Of a stretch of 64,000 nucleotides of DNA, positions 10,416 through 22,527 are shown in pieces; position 1 is the stretch's first letter, and the number at the start of each line of letters is the position of its first letter. Under the pieces are notes generated by a model. That model saw nothing but the letters and a program-made list of their open reading frames with translations, made no database searches and was not told where the DNA came from. The stretch is taken from positions 1-64,000 of the forward strand of contig ADNK01001594.1 in assembly GCA_000320545.1 (NCBI GenBank), written 5' to 3'. The translations under genes were made by a program, and so were the position numbers. This stretch comes from Bigelowiella natans CCMP2755 (lineage: Eukaryota; Cercozoa; Chlorarachniophyceae).

Positions 10416-12064
10416 CTAAAGCTCGATTTCCACATGCTGGACAATGAAATTGTAGTGATTGTCAGGGGTATTTGGATGCGAGCTTCCAATGCAACACTGA
10501 GTCGACACCATCCACATGTCCTCGTCCCCCATCCAAGCAGGGGGGAAAACCTAATAAAAGACAAAAATAGTATCGATAATGCTTGTCGAAAGCGCTCCAC
10601 AGCTTCGAGGGAAAAGTACGAAATAGAAAAAGAAATAACCGGAGTATAAGCTCCCGAGGATCCATCATCCATTTCCCAGTCATCGTCGGTATAGAACACT
10701 GAAAAAGGTCCCCACGGATTTGGTGCTTCGATAAGGGACAACTGAGTGCGTTGATGTCCCGTACGGCCATTACGCTCATCCGGAGAGTGGTCAGGGCGAG
10801 GGTGACCTGTGAGAGATAGATACCAATTATCCTGTGAAAATATTTTCACGCGCCCCTTTTTCTTTAATTTCTACTATCAACGGCATATGTGATTCCCTTG
10901 TATCACTTCCCCTCTTTCTCTCTCCCTCTGGAGGTTGCAATATTAATCACCGTCGTAAGAGATCCACGCCCAGTTGCCGAAGATGAATCGATCCGTTTTA
11001 TTATGGAAATTGATCTGCTGCACGCTGGTCATTAGAGGAAAGTTCCACACCGGTACCTAATCAGATTGTATCTGGTAAGGTTGCATCTACATATCTGCTG
11101 CACTGCAGTGGTGAAAGAAGAGGAAGAGGACGAGGAAGGAAAAGAAGAACGTGATGGCGTGGCAGCGCAGTAGCACAAAAGAGTAGGAAGGATTTCAACG
11201 ACCGCAATCGAATCGTCAAGTGTCCATGCGGGCTCGCCATCTGGTTGCATTCCGTTGTAGAATTCGTATGAAGTTCGGTTGAGAAGCTGGTCTTTCTGCA
11301 CGCGTCCGAGCAGCATCATATCGTTGTTCTCAAAGAAAGCAGAGCTTCCGTAGGTGCATGGAAAATACACATACACCCAGCCTTCAGAGGGGCCATCCTA
11401 TCGTACATCACGAAGTGGCAGCATAGTAAAGTAGCGTACATTTGGGTATGGCAACATAGTGGATGGCAGTTTTAGCAGCAGTAGATGCTGAGTTTGAACC
11501 AGTAAATGTGTATTTGAATTTTTGAGTTTGGGAATACCATCATAGTTATTGCATGGTAGCACTACCTCGTAGTCTCTTCCATACTGCACAAATCGGGGAG
11601 CAGCTAGGCGACCTTCAAACATATTTTTTGCTGTGGCATTAAGATTCCATGTAGCACCGTTGTCCTCGGAGGATATGATCCAAGCTGGACCATATCGCTG
11701 CCTGTTGAAGTCATCGTCATCGCCGTAGTTGAAGCACGAAATAGCCCAGTACCTAATGAAATGGCAGTTTTGTGCGGAGATGAGGGTTGTGGCATCAATC
11801 GTTTCTATCGTGATACGACTACTAGTTAGTTTCTTACATGATTCCATCGATGCTGATAACCGAGGAGGATTTGATGTTAGGGATAGACATGTTGGAAGGG
11901 CCCCACTGCTCGCAGAACTCCAGGACCTCTTTCCCTTGAATCGGAATTGCGCTGCCCATCATTGTAATATTCTTGCACGATGGTGTCAGGCCTGTTTTTG
12001 AAAAAGAGTTATGACATTAAATAAGATAAGTAAAGTTGAAGCGTGTGCTCTTATTAAAATTTAT

Positions 12065-12124
<60 letters not shown>

Positions 12125-13181
12125 TGATTCCTTTCTTTTGCGTCTTGCTATAACTAGAGCCTTGACAACATGTAATCAAAGTGTTGTTCCGCATTATTAC
12201 TGGTGTGGACGTCTGGACAATCCAATTCTGTAGGCCCGCCTGTAATCTTAAAGAAGGATGCTGGCGATCCAATTGGATCGTCATGCTGATTATTATCACC
12301 TGCACCGGTGTACCTACATAAGAGGAGGACAAAAAGTGTTTGGTTTGTTGAAGATAAGGATCTTTCGCATCAGTGCATATGAACTTCAATAATTAACCAA
12401 CGTAATCTTTTCATTTCAAAGCATTACTGGTTGCCATCAGCTGCCCACGTCGTTGGAAATTCATCTCCATTTACCGCAAGGAGAAACTTTGGGTCCACCT
12501 TCGCAGATTTAATGGTGGCCGACTTAGGATATGGAGGAGGATTGGATGGGAGCTTTGATCGAACGCCAGTCCTCATAGCATGAGCGAATGAGGCATTTAG
12601 GGACTCTTTGGGGTCAATATCGTCACGGAATACACAACATGGCGACCCCTTGGGACAGCTGCGAATCATATGTGTTTTTCCACAGAAAAGGAGGGAAGTG
12701 AGGATTATCTCTGCTGCTGGCATTTCTCTCGGTTCCACATCTTCCTCAAGATATTTTATTATAATTTGCATTTATAACAATTCATAGTTACTATGTCTAA
12801 AGTTTACTTGCTACCTTGGGTCGCCTGCCGTCTCTCCATCTTCATGGAATTCGAAGGCCTCACAGGACCAGTCGTGGCAACATAGTTGTCCGCAGTCTTG
12901 TACATCGCTGCCCGACGGCATTTTGTTCCAGTAATAGCGTGATCCAGATTCCAATGAACGAGCCTGCCCCACCGGGTCTATTTTCAAACCCTGTAGTGAT
13001 TATATAGTCTCAATTGTGCGCCATGGCGATGTGGATGATGATATGACATGAAAGAAAAAGATGGAACAAGCCCTCTCACCTTCGGGCATCTCTTGTCAAA
13101 CTGGTATCGTGGATTCTGATTCGCTGCGTTACCCAGAAGCGGCAACAGGAGCAAGAAAGCGGTGGGCATAGTCTGCAGCAT
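10416..13181 (-). CDS. Secreted sialidase-like (BNR/Asp-box) protein, 10 exons
   Basis: Ten exons join in phase: 13080-13181, 12815-12990, 12428-12658, 12201-12313, 11838-11991, 11566-11752, 11203-11397, 10951-11056, 10640-10806, 10416-10550, giving 521 residues. The ATG at 13181 opens a clear signal peptide (MLQTMPTAFLLLLPLLG). A Cys-rich PAN-like section follows (DCGQLCCHDWSCEAF, then CPKGSPCC). The body has a W-x-Y-x-G-like blade start (WAADGNQYTGAGDN), a perfect Asp box (SEDNGATW) in exon 6, and repeated aromatic strand motifs, all typical of sialidase-fold beta-propellers. I recognise the general pattern (GPAWIISS, RLAAPRFVQYGRDY, PLMTSVQQ, NWAWISYDG) from bacterial and fungal secreted proteins but cannot name an enzyme activity. 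Likely extracellular or endomembrane lumen. Exon 4's 3' border (GTAATA) has an alternative. Confidence 0.8.
12065..12119. repeat. (TA)n microsatellite
   Basis: About 27 TA units inside the intron 11992-12200 of the sialidase-like gene. Confidence 0.95.
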
Positions 13182-14988
13182 GGTTTGGAGGGTGTTCGTT
13201 CTTGTTGTTGTTCTTCCTCCCCCTTGTCCTCCTGCTGCTGGTAGAATAATGAATGAACTCCGCTTGGTGGTACTACTACTACTACTACTTACTACCTTCT
13301 TTATACTACAACAGTTTCAACAACAATGATGATAATGAATGAATGATGATAACAATTTTAAGGCTTATGATGCTTCCGTTCTGATTCACGTTTTGATGGA
13401 AATTACCACAATTTTGTCAAAGATTATGGTTGTTTCATTTGTCGTACTTATTAATCTCATTTCCATCTTACTTGCGTCGGTTGGAGAGTTGGAGAAAAGC
13501 CGAACAATCAATAATCCCTTGCACATGCAGGCTAATTCTTGTCGAAATCTGGAAATCATCAGGTAATCTTTGATGATGACAAAATGACCGAACGTGCATC
13601 CACATGTTCTGGTGAATGCAAAGTAACGGCCCTACATACCCCACCCATGAGTTTTCTCGTCGTTTGGTGCTCACAAGCTACAAGACCGAGCTTTCGTTGA
13701 GCAGTGGCGAGTGGACTTGTGGACAAACTGAGCACCTTTGATTCTTCCGCCGCACCTTGGAAACCCTTGTTCGCTCACTCCACCTAGCCACCACTGTGCA
13801 ACTAGTGGCCCTCATCAAGGAACGGCTGGCCGTCCAGTTTTTGGGGAGATCAGGCTTTCATTTCATTTTCTCTCAACTTCCATCACGAATGAGAAACCAC
13901 CCTGCATTGTGGACTGACAGCAGTAGCAGCAGCAGCAGCAGCACTGCAAGCACTAGCAGTGAAGGGACAAGCATTTCCCCTGCAGAAGGAAAGAGAAGGA
14001 CGAGCGAACGAACAAGTTGTCGACTTATCATTCCATTCTCCTCAGGGATTGCAAGTTGCTGATTGCTGATGTCACCAACAACCAATCAAAACAGCAAGAA
14101 TGATCGATTCGCCAAACGCTTGCACGCAATGCCACAAGCGACGCGACCATGGGGCGGTGGCGGATGACAGCGTGGTGGCTTTGCACGCGATGCCATTTCT
14201 GTGCACCATAGCACGGCAGTGAAATGTGAGAGGAATTCACGACACGCATGCACGATGTGATGCAGCAGCCTCATCTGATCCTTGGCGAGCTAGCATCTAG
14301 CACAGTGCAGACACAAACGAATGTGAAGGCCTTGAGGTGTCGGAAACCATTTTCGATGTAGACCGCGCACAGCGTACTAGCGTAGCTCTGTAGCACACAC
14401 GCATTGCGTGCATGGCATTCGGTTTGTTACTACTGCACAGTGTGCACATCATTAAACATCTATCATCACTGTGTGTTGCACATTCGATGCAGCCGGTGTT
14501 GTATTTGTCTGTGCTAGCAGCAGGCCATTGATTCCTCAAAGTTATCACACACGTTGAATGTTCTGTCACATCGCAGCAGACGAGCCTGTAAACTACCACG
14601 CCTGCAAGAAGCGTGCAACAGATACAGCCACATACTGCCTACGTTATGGCCAAGCGAATTTACATTTTCATTTTTTTAAGTGGGGACAAATTCAAGTGCA
14701 TCTTCAGGCTTCCTCGTGTCTTAGTGCTTGCCGGAGTGACTACTTGCTTATCGACCATGACTCAATGCAAGGCTGGCATTTAGTTTCGATCATCTTCACT
14801 TGTATCCAAACCAGGGATGCTCACTAGGAAACTGTTTCGAAACAAATTAGGTAAAGAAACAGAAAGTTCAAGATGAAGAAACTAATATCGTCCGTTCTAT
14901 ATCACTGAAAAGGAACTATATCTACCGTCTATGTTATGTATCGAAGACGGGATTTTATTATCACATATTTTCTTAGATTGACCCTCAC
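13182..14988. other. Spacer between sialidase-like and SRp25-like genes
   Basis: The first 400 bp form the promoter side of the sialidase-like gene and contain a short (TAC)n run at about 13273-13291. An (AGC)n run lies at about 13918-13942. From about 14090 to 14560 the spacer shows GCATGC, GTGCAC and GCTAGC words. Small open frames occur but none has splice or family support. Confidence 0.5.
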
Positions 14989-16240
14989 TTAATCTCCGTT
15001 CTCTTTGTCTCTATAAAGACATGCACGACAAAATCTTACAAATGACACCATAACCTTGTGCTTGCCTGTATATTGACTTGGTCTTATGTATCTAGACTTT
15101 TGAAGGATGAGTTCTCGTTGCTTATCTTTACTAACACACTCCTCCACAATTTCTCCATTTAAGCGTTGCAGTCGATGTCTTATATAGGAAATATATGCAA
15201 GCGCAATAAATACGCAATGATACATTCTCTGTGACATGAAAATATCCCAAATTGGATCTTCTCAGAATGATAACATATAGCTATGTATGAATATTATACG
15301 TGTTGGGGGGGGGGGGAGGTTGGAGAGTAGGTGGATGCGCTATTATCCTGCTAGTGGCTTTACACTTCTTTTCTTTCTTCTTATATTTGATTCTTACACT
15401 CCTAAGTCGGGATCCCACACTCTGCGAATCTTCTTCCCGTCTTCTTCTATGCGCTTGGCCTATAGTTTGTGGCAACATCACAATTATGTATCTCCAAAAA
15501 ATATATGCGATGAATAAAAATACCTCTTCCGGACGCATGGCGCCAAACACTCGCTTCTTAACCTTCTTTATAATTGGTGCTTCAGGAATTGCAGGCTCCT
15601 TGTTCGTCTGAGCCTCTTTGATGTCGGACGATTGTGCAATCTGCCCTCTTGTCACGCGATCTTTCGGCAATATTTCAGTTGCCGTCGATGTATATGGCTC
15701 CAACTGCGATCATGGGCGTATGACACGAGAATATTCAATATGAACTGGTATGATTCACTGTATGACACGAGAATATTCCATATGAACTGGTGTGATTCAC
15801 TGTACTACATTTGGAGTACATGCTCCACTTGCTTATAAGTTATTTACATGTTGACGCCGATCACCGCAGGCTTCGGATATACTCCTCTTCCTCTTTTTCT
15901 TCTTTCTCTTTTCCTGCGGAATTTGCTTATTGATTCTCGCAGAAGCACTTTTTGCATTTTTGTACAATGAACACACCTTTTGCTTCTTCTTTTCTTTCTT
16001 CAACTTTGCTTTTTTTTTCTTCTCCTTTTTCTTTTTTTTCTTTTTGCTCTTTTTCTTCTTCTGGAGTTTGCGCACGTCCTTCTCTATGTCCGAGGATGAG
16101 GCATCATCGCTAAATAACAACATAGCAACAGAAGAACATGTAAGTAACTACGACTACATTTAATTTTTTTAGTCCACCTATACGACGCACATAACATGCT
16201 CGCATACGCGCGTGCGCGCACAGACACACAAACACACATA

Positions 16241-16304
<64 letters not shown>

Positions 16305-16407
16305 TAGCGGAAATATAGGCCCACGCTCCCGCACATTTCTCTCCATCAGACACACTACGTGTAACCATGTATTGATACCTGCTGTCGCTATCGTCGTCGT
16401 CGCTCAT
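14989..16407 (-). CDS. ARL6IP4: ARL6IP4/SRp25-like Lys-rich nuclear protein
   Basis: Five exons in phase: 16379-16407 (MSDDDDSDS start), 15848-16109, 15524-15703, 15398-15459, 15178 down to the stop at 14989. Exon 2 is an extreme Lys block (KKKKSKKKKKKKEKKKKAK and similar) with acidic Ser-rich ends. The C-terminus, VWDPDLG then RLNGEIVEECVS, resembles the conserved tail of ARL6IP4 (SRp25), a nucleolar/speckle protein linked to splicing. The last exon may end earlier than 14989: the tail beyond QRELILQKS is not conserved and could contain another intron. It faces RPB11 across a 650-bp divergent spacer. Confidence 0.65.
15719..15802. repeat. 42-bp tandem duplication in intron
   Basis: Two head-to-tail 42-bp copies (15719-15760, 15761-15802) beginning TATGACACGAGAATATTC, differing at about two positions, inside the second intron of the SRp25-like gene. 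Confidence 0.9.
16212..16300. repeat. Compound (CA)n-(GA)n microsatellite
   Basis: A CA-rich run followed without a break by about 21 GA units, within intron 1 of the SRp25-like gene. Confidence 0.95.
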
Positions 16408-17055
16408 GTGGCGAAGCAGTTCTCTCAGAAATGAAAAGTTTACAAGCTCCCTAGTAGAACAACAGGATAACGACGCTTCTGCTCGCGATGGTGGTAGCTA
16501 GACAATGTTGAAGTCGCCCCTGTTCTGTCATAGCCGATTATTGTTGTGAATGTTGTCATGATGGTCGGTGTTTTTCGAATATTTTTTACGATTGTTGTGG
16601 TTATTATTTTTGCCATGATTCGATCGCGTCCATAAGGTTATTTTGTTTTTGCCTAGATTTTGGATTCCTTGATCATTTTTTGTCAGGATGGTATCTTTTT
16701 AGGATCTATTTTTTGTTTGCGACAAAAAAAAGAAAGCAAATTCTCTCAAAAAAGGCTACTTGCATGATGGTCATGGTTACGACAGACTGACTGACTGCTC
16801 GACCCACATTTCACTGGCATCTCTCTCGGCGAGAGGAGGTGCGCAAACCCCGCTGCACTCCCACGAGCTAGAATTTGTCAACAAGGCGGGAAGGGAGAAG
16901 AGGAGGAAAGGAATGCTGTTCAATATGCAGATTTGTATTTTTTTACGTGCATGGTGCCATTGCCTCATCCTTCTCCTTATTTTCCCTATTTGCTTACTCT
17001 AGACTTACAAAAGCTGGATCGCCCTGTGGCGCCCTTTTGAAATTTCGTCGCGCCG
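16408..17055. promoter_or_regulatory. Divergent promoter spacer, SRp25-like and RPB11
   Basis: 648 bp between two divergent start codons. T- and A-rich in the middle (about 16560-16750). No GCTAGC/GCATGC cluster, unlike spacers at gene 3' ends. No specific transcription-factor site can be named. Confidence 0.5.
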
Positions 17056-17496
17056 ATGTCCTCCGCAGACAACAGACCTGAACCATCCGAGTTCCACAGA
17101 CTCGATGATGATGAGGAAAAGTATTCAACCCTTTTCGTTTCTAGATAGGAAAAACTCGGGGTTAATCGAATTTTAAAGCAAATGTCACTTTTATGTGCAG
17201 CCTAATAGACCGTGGTCGACTCCGAAATGCATTATCATATTAATCTTCTTTATCCCTCCTCCTCCTCCTTCCACATTAAATTAGGGTTGAGTACGAAAAG
17301 GACCAGAAGCTGACGAACTGTGGGGTGCTGAACTTAAATAAAGAGGACCACACGCTGGGGAACTTCATGCGAGCGTATTACCACAAAATTATTATGACCA
17401 ACCCATATCACATTTGATTTAATTTAAAAGAAATGACAACATATGATTGATTAAGCTAAGCATTCATCAATTTTGCACCAAAACTTCTTCTATATA

Positions 17497-17532
<36 letters not shown>

Positions 17533-18003
17533 TGATATACACACACACACACACATATTTGTGGCAGGCACTTGCTAATGGACAAAAGAGTATTATTCGC
17601 CGGGTACCGGATCCCCCACCCTTTGACACCACTAGTTCGCCTGAAGGTAAGCATGCGTTTCAAGTTAAAGTTATCCTCCCTACAATATCTTCTCACACTC
17701 TTCCCTTCTTTTCGTCTCAGGTGCGCACAACAGCAGAAACAAGCCCTCTTGGAGCTATAAATGATGCGATTAAGAATGCCGTTAATGAGGTCGACAAGAT
17801 TGAAAACGTAAGTGAACTTTCGGAACGAATTTTGCATATTTTATCTTCTTTGTTTTCAGATCATAATCAGCTGCTTTTTCCTTGCCTGTTCTCAACAGAG
17901 TTTTACTAAAGCACTTGAGGAGTTTGAAAGCCAGAACGTCAGAACGGAAGAGAATTACGGTGATCTTATGGTCACCGACAGCAAGGATGATGCTGGTTTC
18001 TAG
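17056..18003 (+). CDS. RPB11: RNA polymerase II subunit RPB11
   Basis: Five exons in phase: 17056-17120, 17285-17374, 17568-17646, 17721-17807, 17899-18003, giving 141 residues. Core RPB11 motifs are plain: LNKEDHTLGN (the alphoid-fold helix start), LFAGYRIPHPL, then VRTT. RPB11 pairs with RPB3 in the Pol II assembly platform, in the nucleus. The C-terminal tail past ENSFTKALEEFE is about 25 residues longer and more acidic than in the human protein. Introns are 74-193 bp; intron 2 holds TA and CA repeats. LFAGYRIPHP favours RPB11 over the Pol I/III paralogue RPC19. Confidence 0.93.
17499..17555. repeat. (TA)n and (CA)n microsatellites in RPB11 intron 2
   Basis: About 16 TA units (17499-17531), then a short linker and a CA run (17538-17555), a few bases before the exon 3 acceptor. 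Confidence 0.95.
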
Positions 18004-18751
18004 ACTTCTAAATAACACACATTAATTTAAGGAAATTCTGGATTCGGTGTAGGAGCTAGACCATCATTTTAATGACTAAGGCTTGGCAAAATGCATTATC
18101 TCGTTATATTCGTCTGACTTTAGACATAGTTTATGCCATAGTTATGTACATATACATGCATGTAATGTGACACTGCGCTTCGTGCATGCTATGCACACTT
18201 CTAGACTTCGACATTCGTTCGCCAGCATGCATAGAATGCGATGCTTCAAACAAAGCTAGAAAGTGCAAATAAATTAGCAAGCTGACTGCGCAGCACTGCT
18301 AGACTGCCCTCACATTTTATGCTTGCCGCAGGATGCATTGCCTGCGTACAGCATCATGATGAACGTAGCGACACGTACGTCAATTAAAGTAACTCACGTC
18401 GCATATTGAACGCTGCGATCAGCTATAAATATGAAACGGGTATACGGGTGTAATGAACACTAAATATATTAGTATACTAAATTTCTAGAAATGTTCATCC
18501 TAATGTAGCTGTGCAAAGCTGCGGCTACAGCGCTCAGCTAAATATGCGCAGGGCATGATGTGTATTGCTACTTTATTAGCGCTTCGAAAGCAAACTGATA
18601 GCGATCAATTTTTGACCTTATTGACTCATGCACCACTTGCTCAACTCAAGCAATCTAGAGCGTTGGAGTTGGTCGAGCTTTACGTACATCAGCAAAATGC
18701 TATTCTTTCGAGAAAATGAGTTATTCTCAAGCCTACGAGAAGCTGGGAGTC
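18004..18751. other. Convergent spacer rich in palindromic words
   Basis: Between the 3' ends of RPB11 (+) and the unknown gene (-). Contains CATGCATG, GTGCATGCTATGCAC, CTAGAC and GCATGC words, mostly at 18140-18300 and less densely to 18560. No coding exon seen. Confidence 0.5.
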
Positions 18752-20579
18752 TTAGTCATCGCCGTCGCCGTCATCATCTTTATCATCGTCCAAATGGGAC
18801 TGATCAAAGCTTCCATCGGGGTTTATCTTTGGAGTACCCTCTTCAAAATAATTAATAGAAATACCAATCAGTCGTAGTGGAAGAGGCTGAGTCCCATGCT
18901 CATCAAGCATTGGACCCAGCTCGAAGTAATTCGGCCATTTTAAAACCATAGGCTTGCTATCCCAATCTGACCCGATTTTATAACCAGCACCTGTACGTAC
19001 GTCTCCTAGCATTTGTGCATAGAGTTTACGGTTGGCGTACACCGTGACCTCCACGTGGCGTATCATGGACTTTGTCTCCCATAACTCTGTCTCACTTATA
19101 CTCAACAGCTCTTTGAGTCTGCTCTCGTCCGTAATCTTAACCGGTTTGCCCTCCCCCTTTCCTCCTTTTTGGTATTGTAGAAATTGTACATTATCCAGTG
19201 TCCAGAAGCCCCTCCCCATGGACACCTCTGATGCTGTAGCGGAGCATGTCTTGCCATCTTCACTAACATCACCGACATGAACTTTGAACGTTATACAAGC
19301 ACCACCTTTTTCGGAGAGAATTCGAACAAATGAACCGGGTGGAACGACATCTCGGGCCGCTAAAGAAGCCATTTCATCCAATGGAAACATGGCAGGAGCA
19401 AGATCTCGTGGAGAAATTATTATGTCTAATGTCTTCCTTACGTTTCCATTCCCCAACTTGCACTCTCTGACGAGCACTTCCAAGCTGAGTTTCTCTACTA
19501 CATGTTTCACAGGAGTCGTGTTACGAATCTCTCGGAGTTTTTCCTTCATTTCTGGCTCCCAAAGAAAGGAATTTCGCGTGGGACAGGACACTAAATCTGG
19601 ATTTGACTTTCGTAGTAATTCAGTAAGTCTGCGGATTTGAATTCCGGTAGTCACCTGCAAACATATTCTGTATTTTAGTTTATGCTGTGCTGGTGGGGCA
19701 AGGGATTTAAAAGGTATCTGCTATAGATTCGCCTGCAGACAGTACCTCAAATGGCAACATAGAACATAATACAGTAGCATCACTAGTGATAGTGCAAACA
19801 CCTTGTTCTCAGCTGGTTGCAGCATGTAAACGGCAACGAATTTATTCGGCCAGCCATTGCTATGTTTTCGCTTCTTCGATGAAGAGGAAGAAGAAGTGGA
19901 GGTGGATTCTGCTGTCTCTTGTTTCCCCTCTCCCTTCAGGAACAGCTCTGGAGCAGTTAATGCCCCACTCTAACCCCCCTGTATTAGCGGATGATCCCAT
20001 TTCCATCCCATTACCTGTGCCGTCTCAAACACCCTGATGGGTCTGGGGAGCTTCCGGGGTCGATTGCATGAGATAGAATGAGCTAAATACAGATGTAATC
20101 TCATCCGTCAGCAGGATGTCTCCATCTCGAAAGGATAGTGCACTTTGTCTATCGGCTGTAACAGCTAAATCCCCCTCCCTGCCGCTTCTGCCAGTCCGAT
20201 ATGGGCTATCCTTAGCAAAGACGTCGGTGTTCGGTGTGAGACGGAGCACGTATTCCAATCCGAAGAACACAGCCAGACCATAGCTTACAATGACAGTGCA
20301 TGATGTGAATGCTTTCTTTGCCGTACACGGGGCCGCACAACTCGTAGAGTCCTTTGAGTTGGCACGGTTTACGCGCTCTGTGAGAGGTTGTGAAATTGGG
20401 ACACCTTCTACCACAAAGTAAGTTAGTGTTCCTTTTCCCGCACCAGGGGTCGACGTTGGTGGAGTAGAATGAATCTGGGCGATATCGATTTTAAAAGCTG
20501 CTGCAAGATGGGTGGCAAAGTTGAGCCTCCGCTGAATCTCTGCCTGGTCAGTGGGCATGCTCAGTGGTGACGCTCCCAT
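18752..20579 (-). CDS. Unrecognised 531-residue protein, 3 exons
   Basis: Exons 20033-20579, 19802-19947 and 18752-19654 join in phase (1, then 0). Start ATG at 20579 (MGASPLSMPTDQAEIQ). The N-terminal third has a moderately hydrophobic segment (VIVSYGLAVFFGLEYVLRL, about residues 96-114). Exon 2 codes for a Ser-rich basic linker (STSTSSSSSSKKRKH), which could act as a nuclear signal. The large third exon is a globular, mixed alpha/beta-looking region, and the protein ends in an acidic tail (DDDKDDDGDGDD). I do not recognise the family. The exon 2 acceptor (CTCCAG at 19948-19950) was chosen because it keeps the frame; a nearby TTAG does not. Confidence 0.65.
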
Positions 20580-21031
20580 TGCCAGATGTTTTGTTCATGC
20601 GCCACGAGCGAGGAAACGCTATGTTGTATCGTGTCGATGATGATGAGGATGATGCTGAAGATGATAGTCTGTGGATGATCGGTTCTATGAATGAATGAAC
20701 AAAGGAAGTCACGAATGAACGAATCATCGGGTCGGAAGAGCACACATGATGCCTTCGATCCGATCCTACTGTACCTCAGTAATAAATCTAGCAAGGATAA
20801 CAGGTTGTCGCAGCATATTTATCCACGACGATGCTCACGATATTTGTGCATCCATATTATTTTAATTATTATTTCGGCCGCTGCAACAACTGGTCACATC
20901 TCGATGCTAGATTTATTACAATGAAGATAAAGCGAGGAGGAGAAGAAGAGAATCCAAACTCAGCTTGCTTTTAATGACACAACCACCAACAGGAAGAAGA
21001 GGAGAAGAAAGAGTAGAAGGAAGGGAGTGAC
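20580..21031. promoter_or_regulatory. Divergent promoter spacer, unknown gene and kinase
   Basis: 452 bp between divergent start codons. Contains a GATGATGAGGATGATG stretch near 20640 and a purine-rich run just before the kinase start (20925-21030). No palindromic-word cluster. Confidence 0.5.
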
Positions 21032-22294
21032 ATGGCATCCCTCCTATCCAATACCACAATCCAAGATGATGACGATAGTTACGAAGATGATGACTTTGAA
21101 GAGTATGATACCAAAGATCGAGGAGCAGCGCCTACTTTAAATAAAACCAGTGCTACTGCTTCTACTGCCGATGAGAATGCAGCGAAAGCTGATCTCAGCA
21201 AAGCGAACGATAAAAAGAAGATCCACCTTCTCGAACAGAAAATTAAAGGTCTTGAATGTGTTGAAATCGAAATGATGATAATTTAATTTAAAATGCGGAT
21301 CCATAATCCTTTTGTTTTAGATTTTGAAGCGAAGTTGAGCGATGTCACGATGCAACTCCGTAGATCCAGAGTAAAAGGCCGCCGCAATAACTCCAAACAA
21401 AACAAGGACGTCCCAAGCTTTCAACCACAAACCTTAGTATCCCCCACTGAGTGCAGCAGCAGCGTCCGTGAGATTCGTTATTCAGACGTTGAAATAGAGG
21501 AACGAGTTTCCGGCGGAGGATTCAGCATTGTTTACAAAGCCAATTGGATGTCTTTAGCCGTCGCTGTCAAACGAATATTCGATCCAAACATTACCAAAGA
21601 ACTGATGGACGAATTCCGAAATGAGGTATCGATGTTGTCCCGGTTTCGACACCCGAACATTGTCCAGATACTTGCCACAGTTTCCACGCCTCCGAATCTC
21701 TGTGTAGTGTGTGAATGGATGGCACGAGGTTCCCTGCATCATGTTCTACATGCAAGCAAAGTTAAATTATCTGAAGCAAGGTCAAGGTCCCTCGCAATAC
21801 AAGCCTCTTTGGCCCTCCACTTTATTCACACCGAGAACGTAGTGCATAGAGACATAAAACCTATGAATTTTCTCGTGGATGAGCACCTCCGTTTAAAACT
21901 TGGTGATTTTGGCTTCGCTAAGAAAATCAATAGTGTGCAAAACAATAAAAATGGTGAATTGAAAAACAAAACGACGATAATCGGAAGTCCACCATATATG
22001 GCCCCGGAACTGTGGATGGGAGAAATTGCCAGCAAGAAAAGTGACGTCTATGCTCTTGGAATCGTCTTATGGGAGATATTTACTCGCGGGTTGCCATTTT
22101 GTGGGATGGATCCGAAAGAAATTCGCCAGAGGGTTCTGAAAGGAACTCGGCCAAGTATCAATCCGCATGATGAGGAGCAACCGATGCACTATGGCACACA
22201 AGCTGGAGACTTGATCCAGCGTTGTTGGAAGGAGGAAAAATTTGACCGGCCCTCTTCAAAGGAAGTTTTAGGTGTGATGCAGAAATTTAGGTGA
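21032..22294 (+). CDS. Tyrosine-kinase-like (TKL, Raf/MLK-type) protein kinase
   Basis: Two exons: 21032 to 21248 (or 21257) and 21321-22294, about 396-399 residues. Both donor choices keep frame. The N-terminal region is acidic (DDDDSYEDDDFEEY), then a probable coiled coil spans the splice site. The kinase domain has the Gly loop SGGGFSIVYKA, the VAVK lysine, HRDIKPMNFL, DFG, the GSPPYMAPE activation segment end, DVYALGIVLWE and an RCW motif. The catalytic Lys, HRD Asp and DFG Asp are all present, so an active Ser/Thr kinase is expected. The sequence style (HPNIVQ, RCW) places it among TKL kinases; the substrate is unknown. Confidence 0.9.
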
Positions 22295-22490
22295 TCGCAA
22301 GTCGAAGTATAGGTCGTAGGCAATGTTAATAATAAATAGCTACATTAGGATGACCATTGAAAATAATTATTTTATTCATTAAATCCGTCTACTAATATAT
22401 ACTGCATAAACGACGTTGTATATATATATTTAGAAGACGTATAGTGCTGGACACATAAACGATACATGTATATATGTCTACACATGCACG

Positions 22491-22527
<37 letters not shown>

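Noticed and set aside
13757-14062. 101-residue frame with a Ser run between two - strand genes
   Set aside because: No signal, domain or splice support; the Ser run comes from an AGC repeat.
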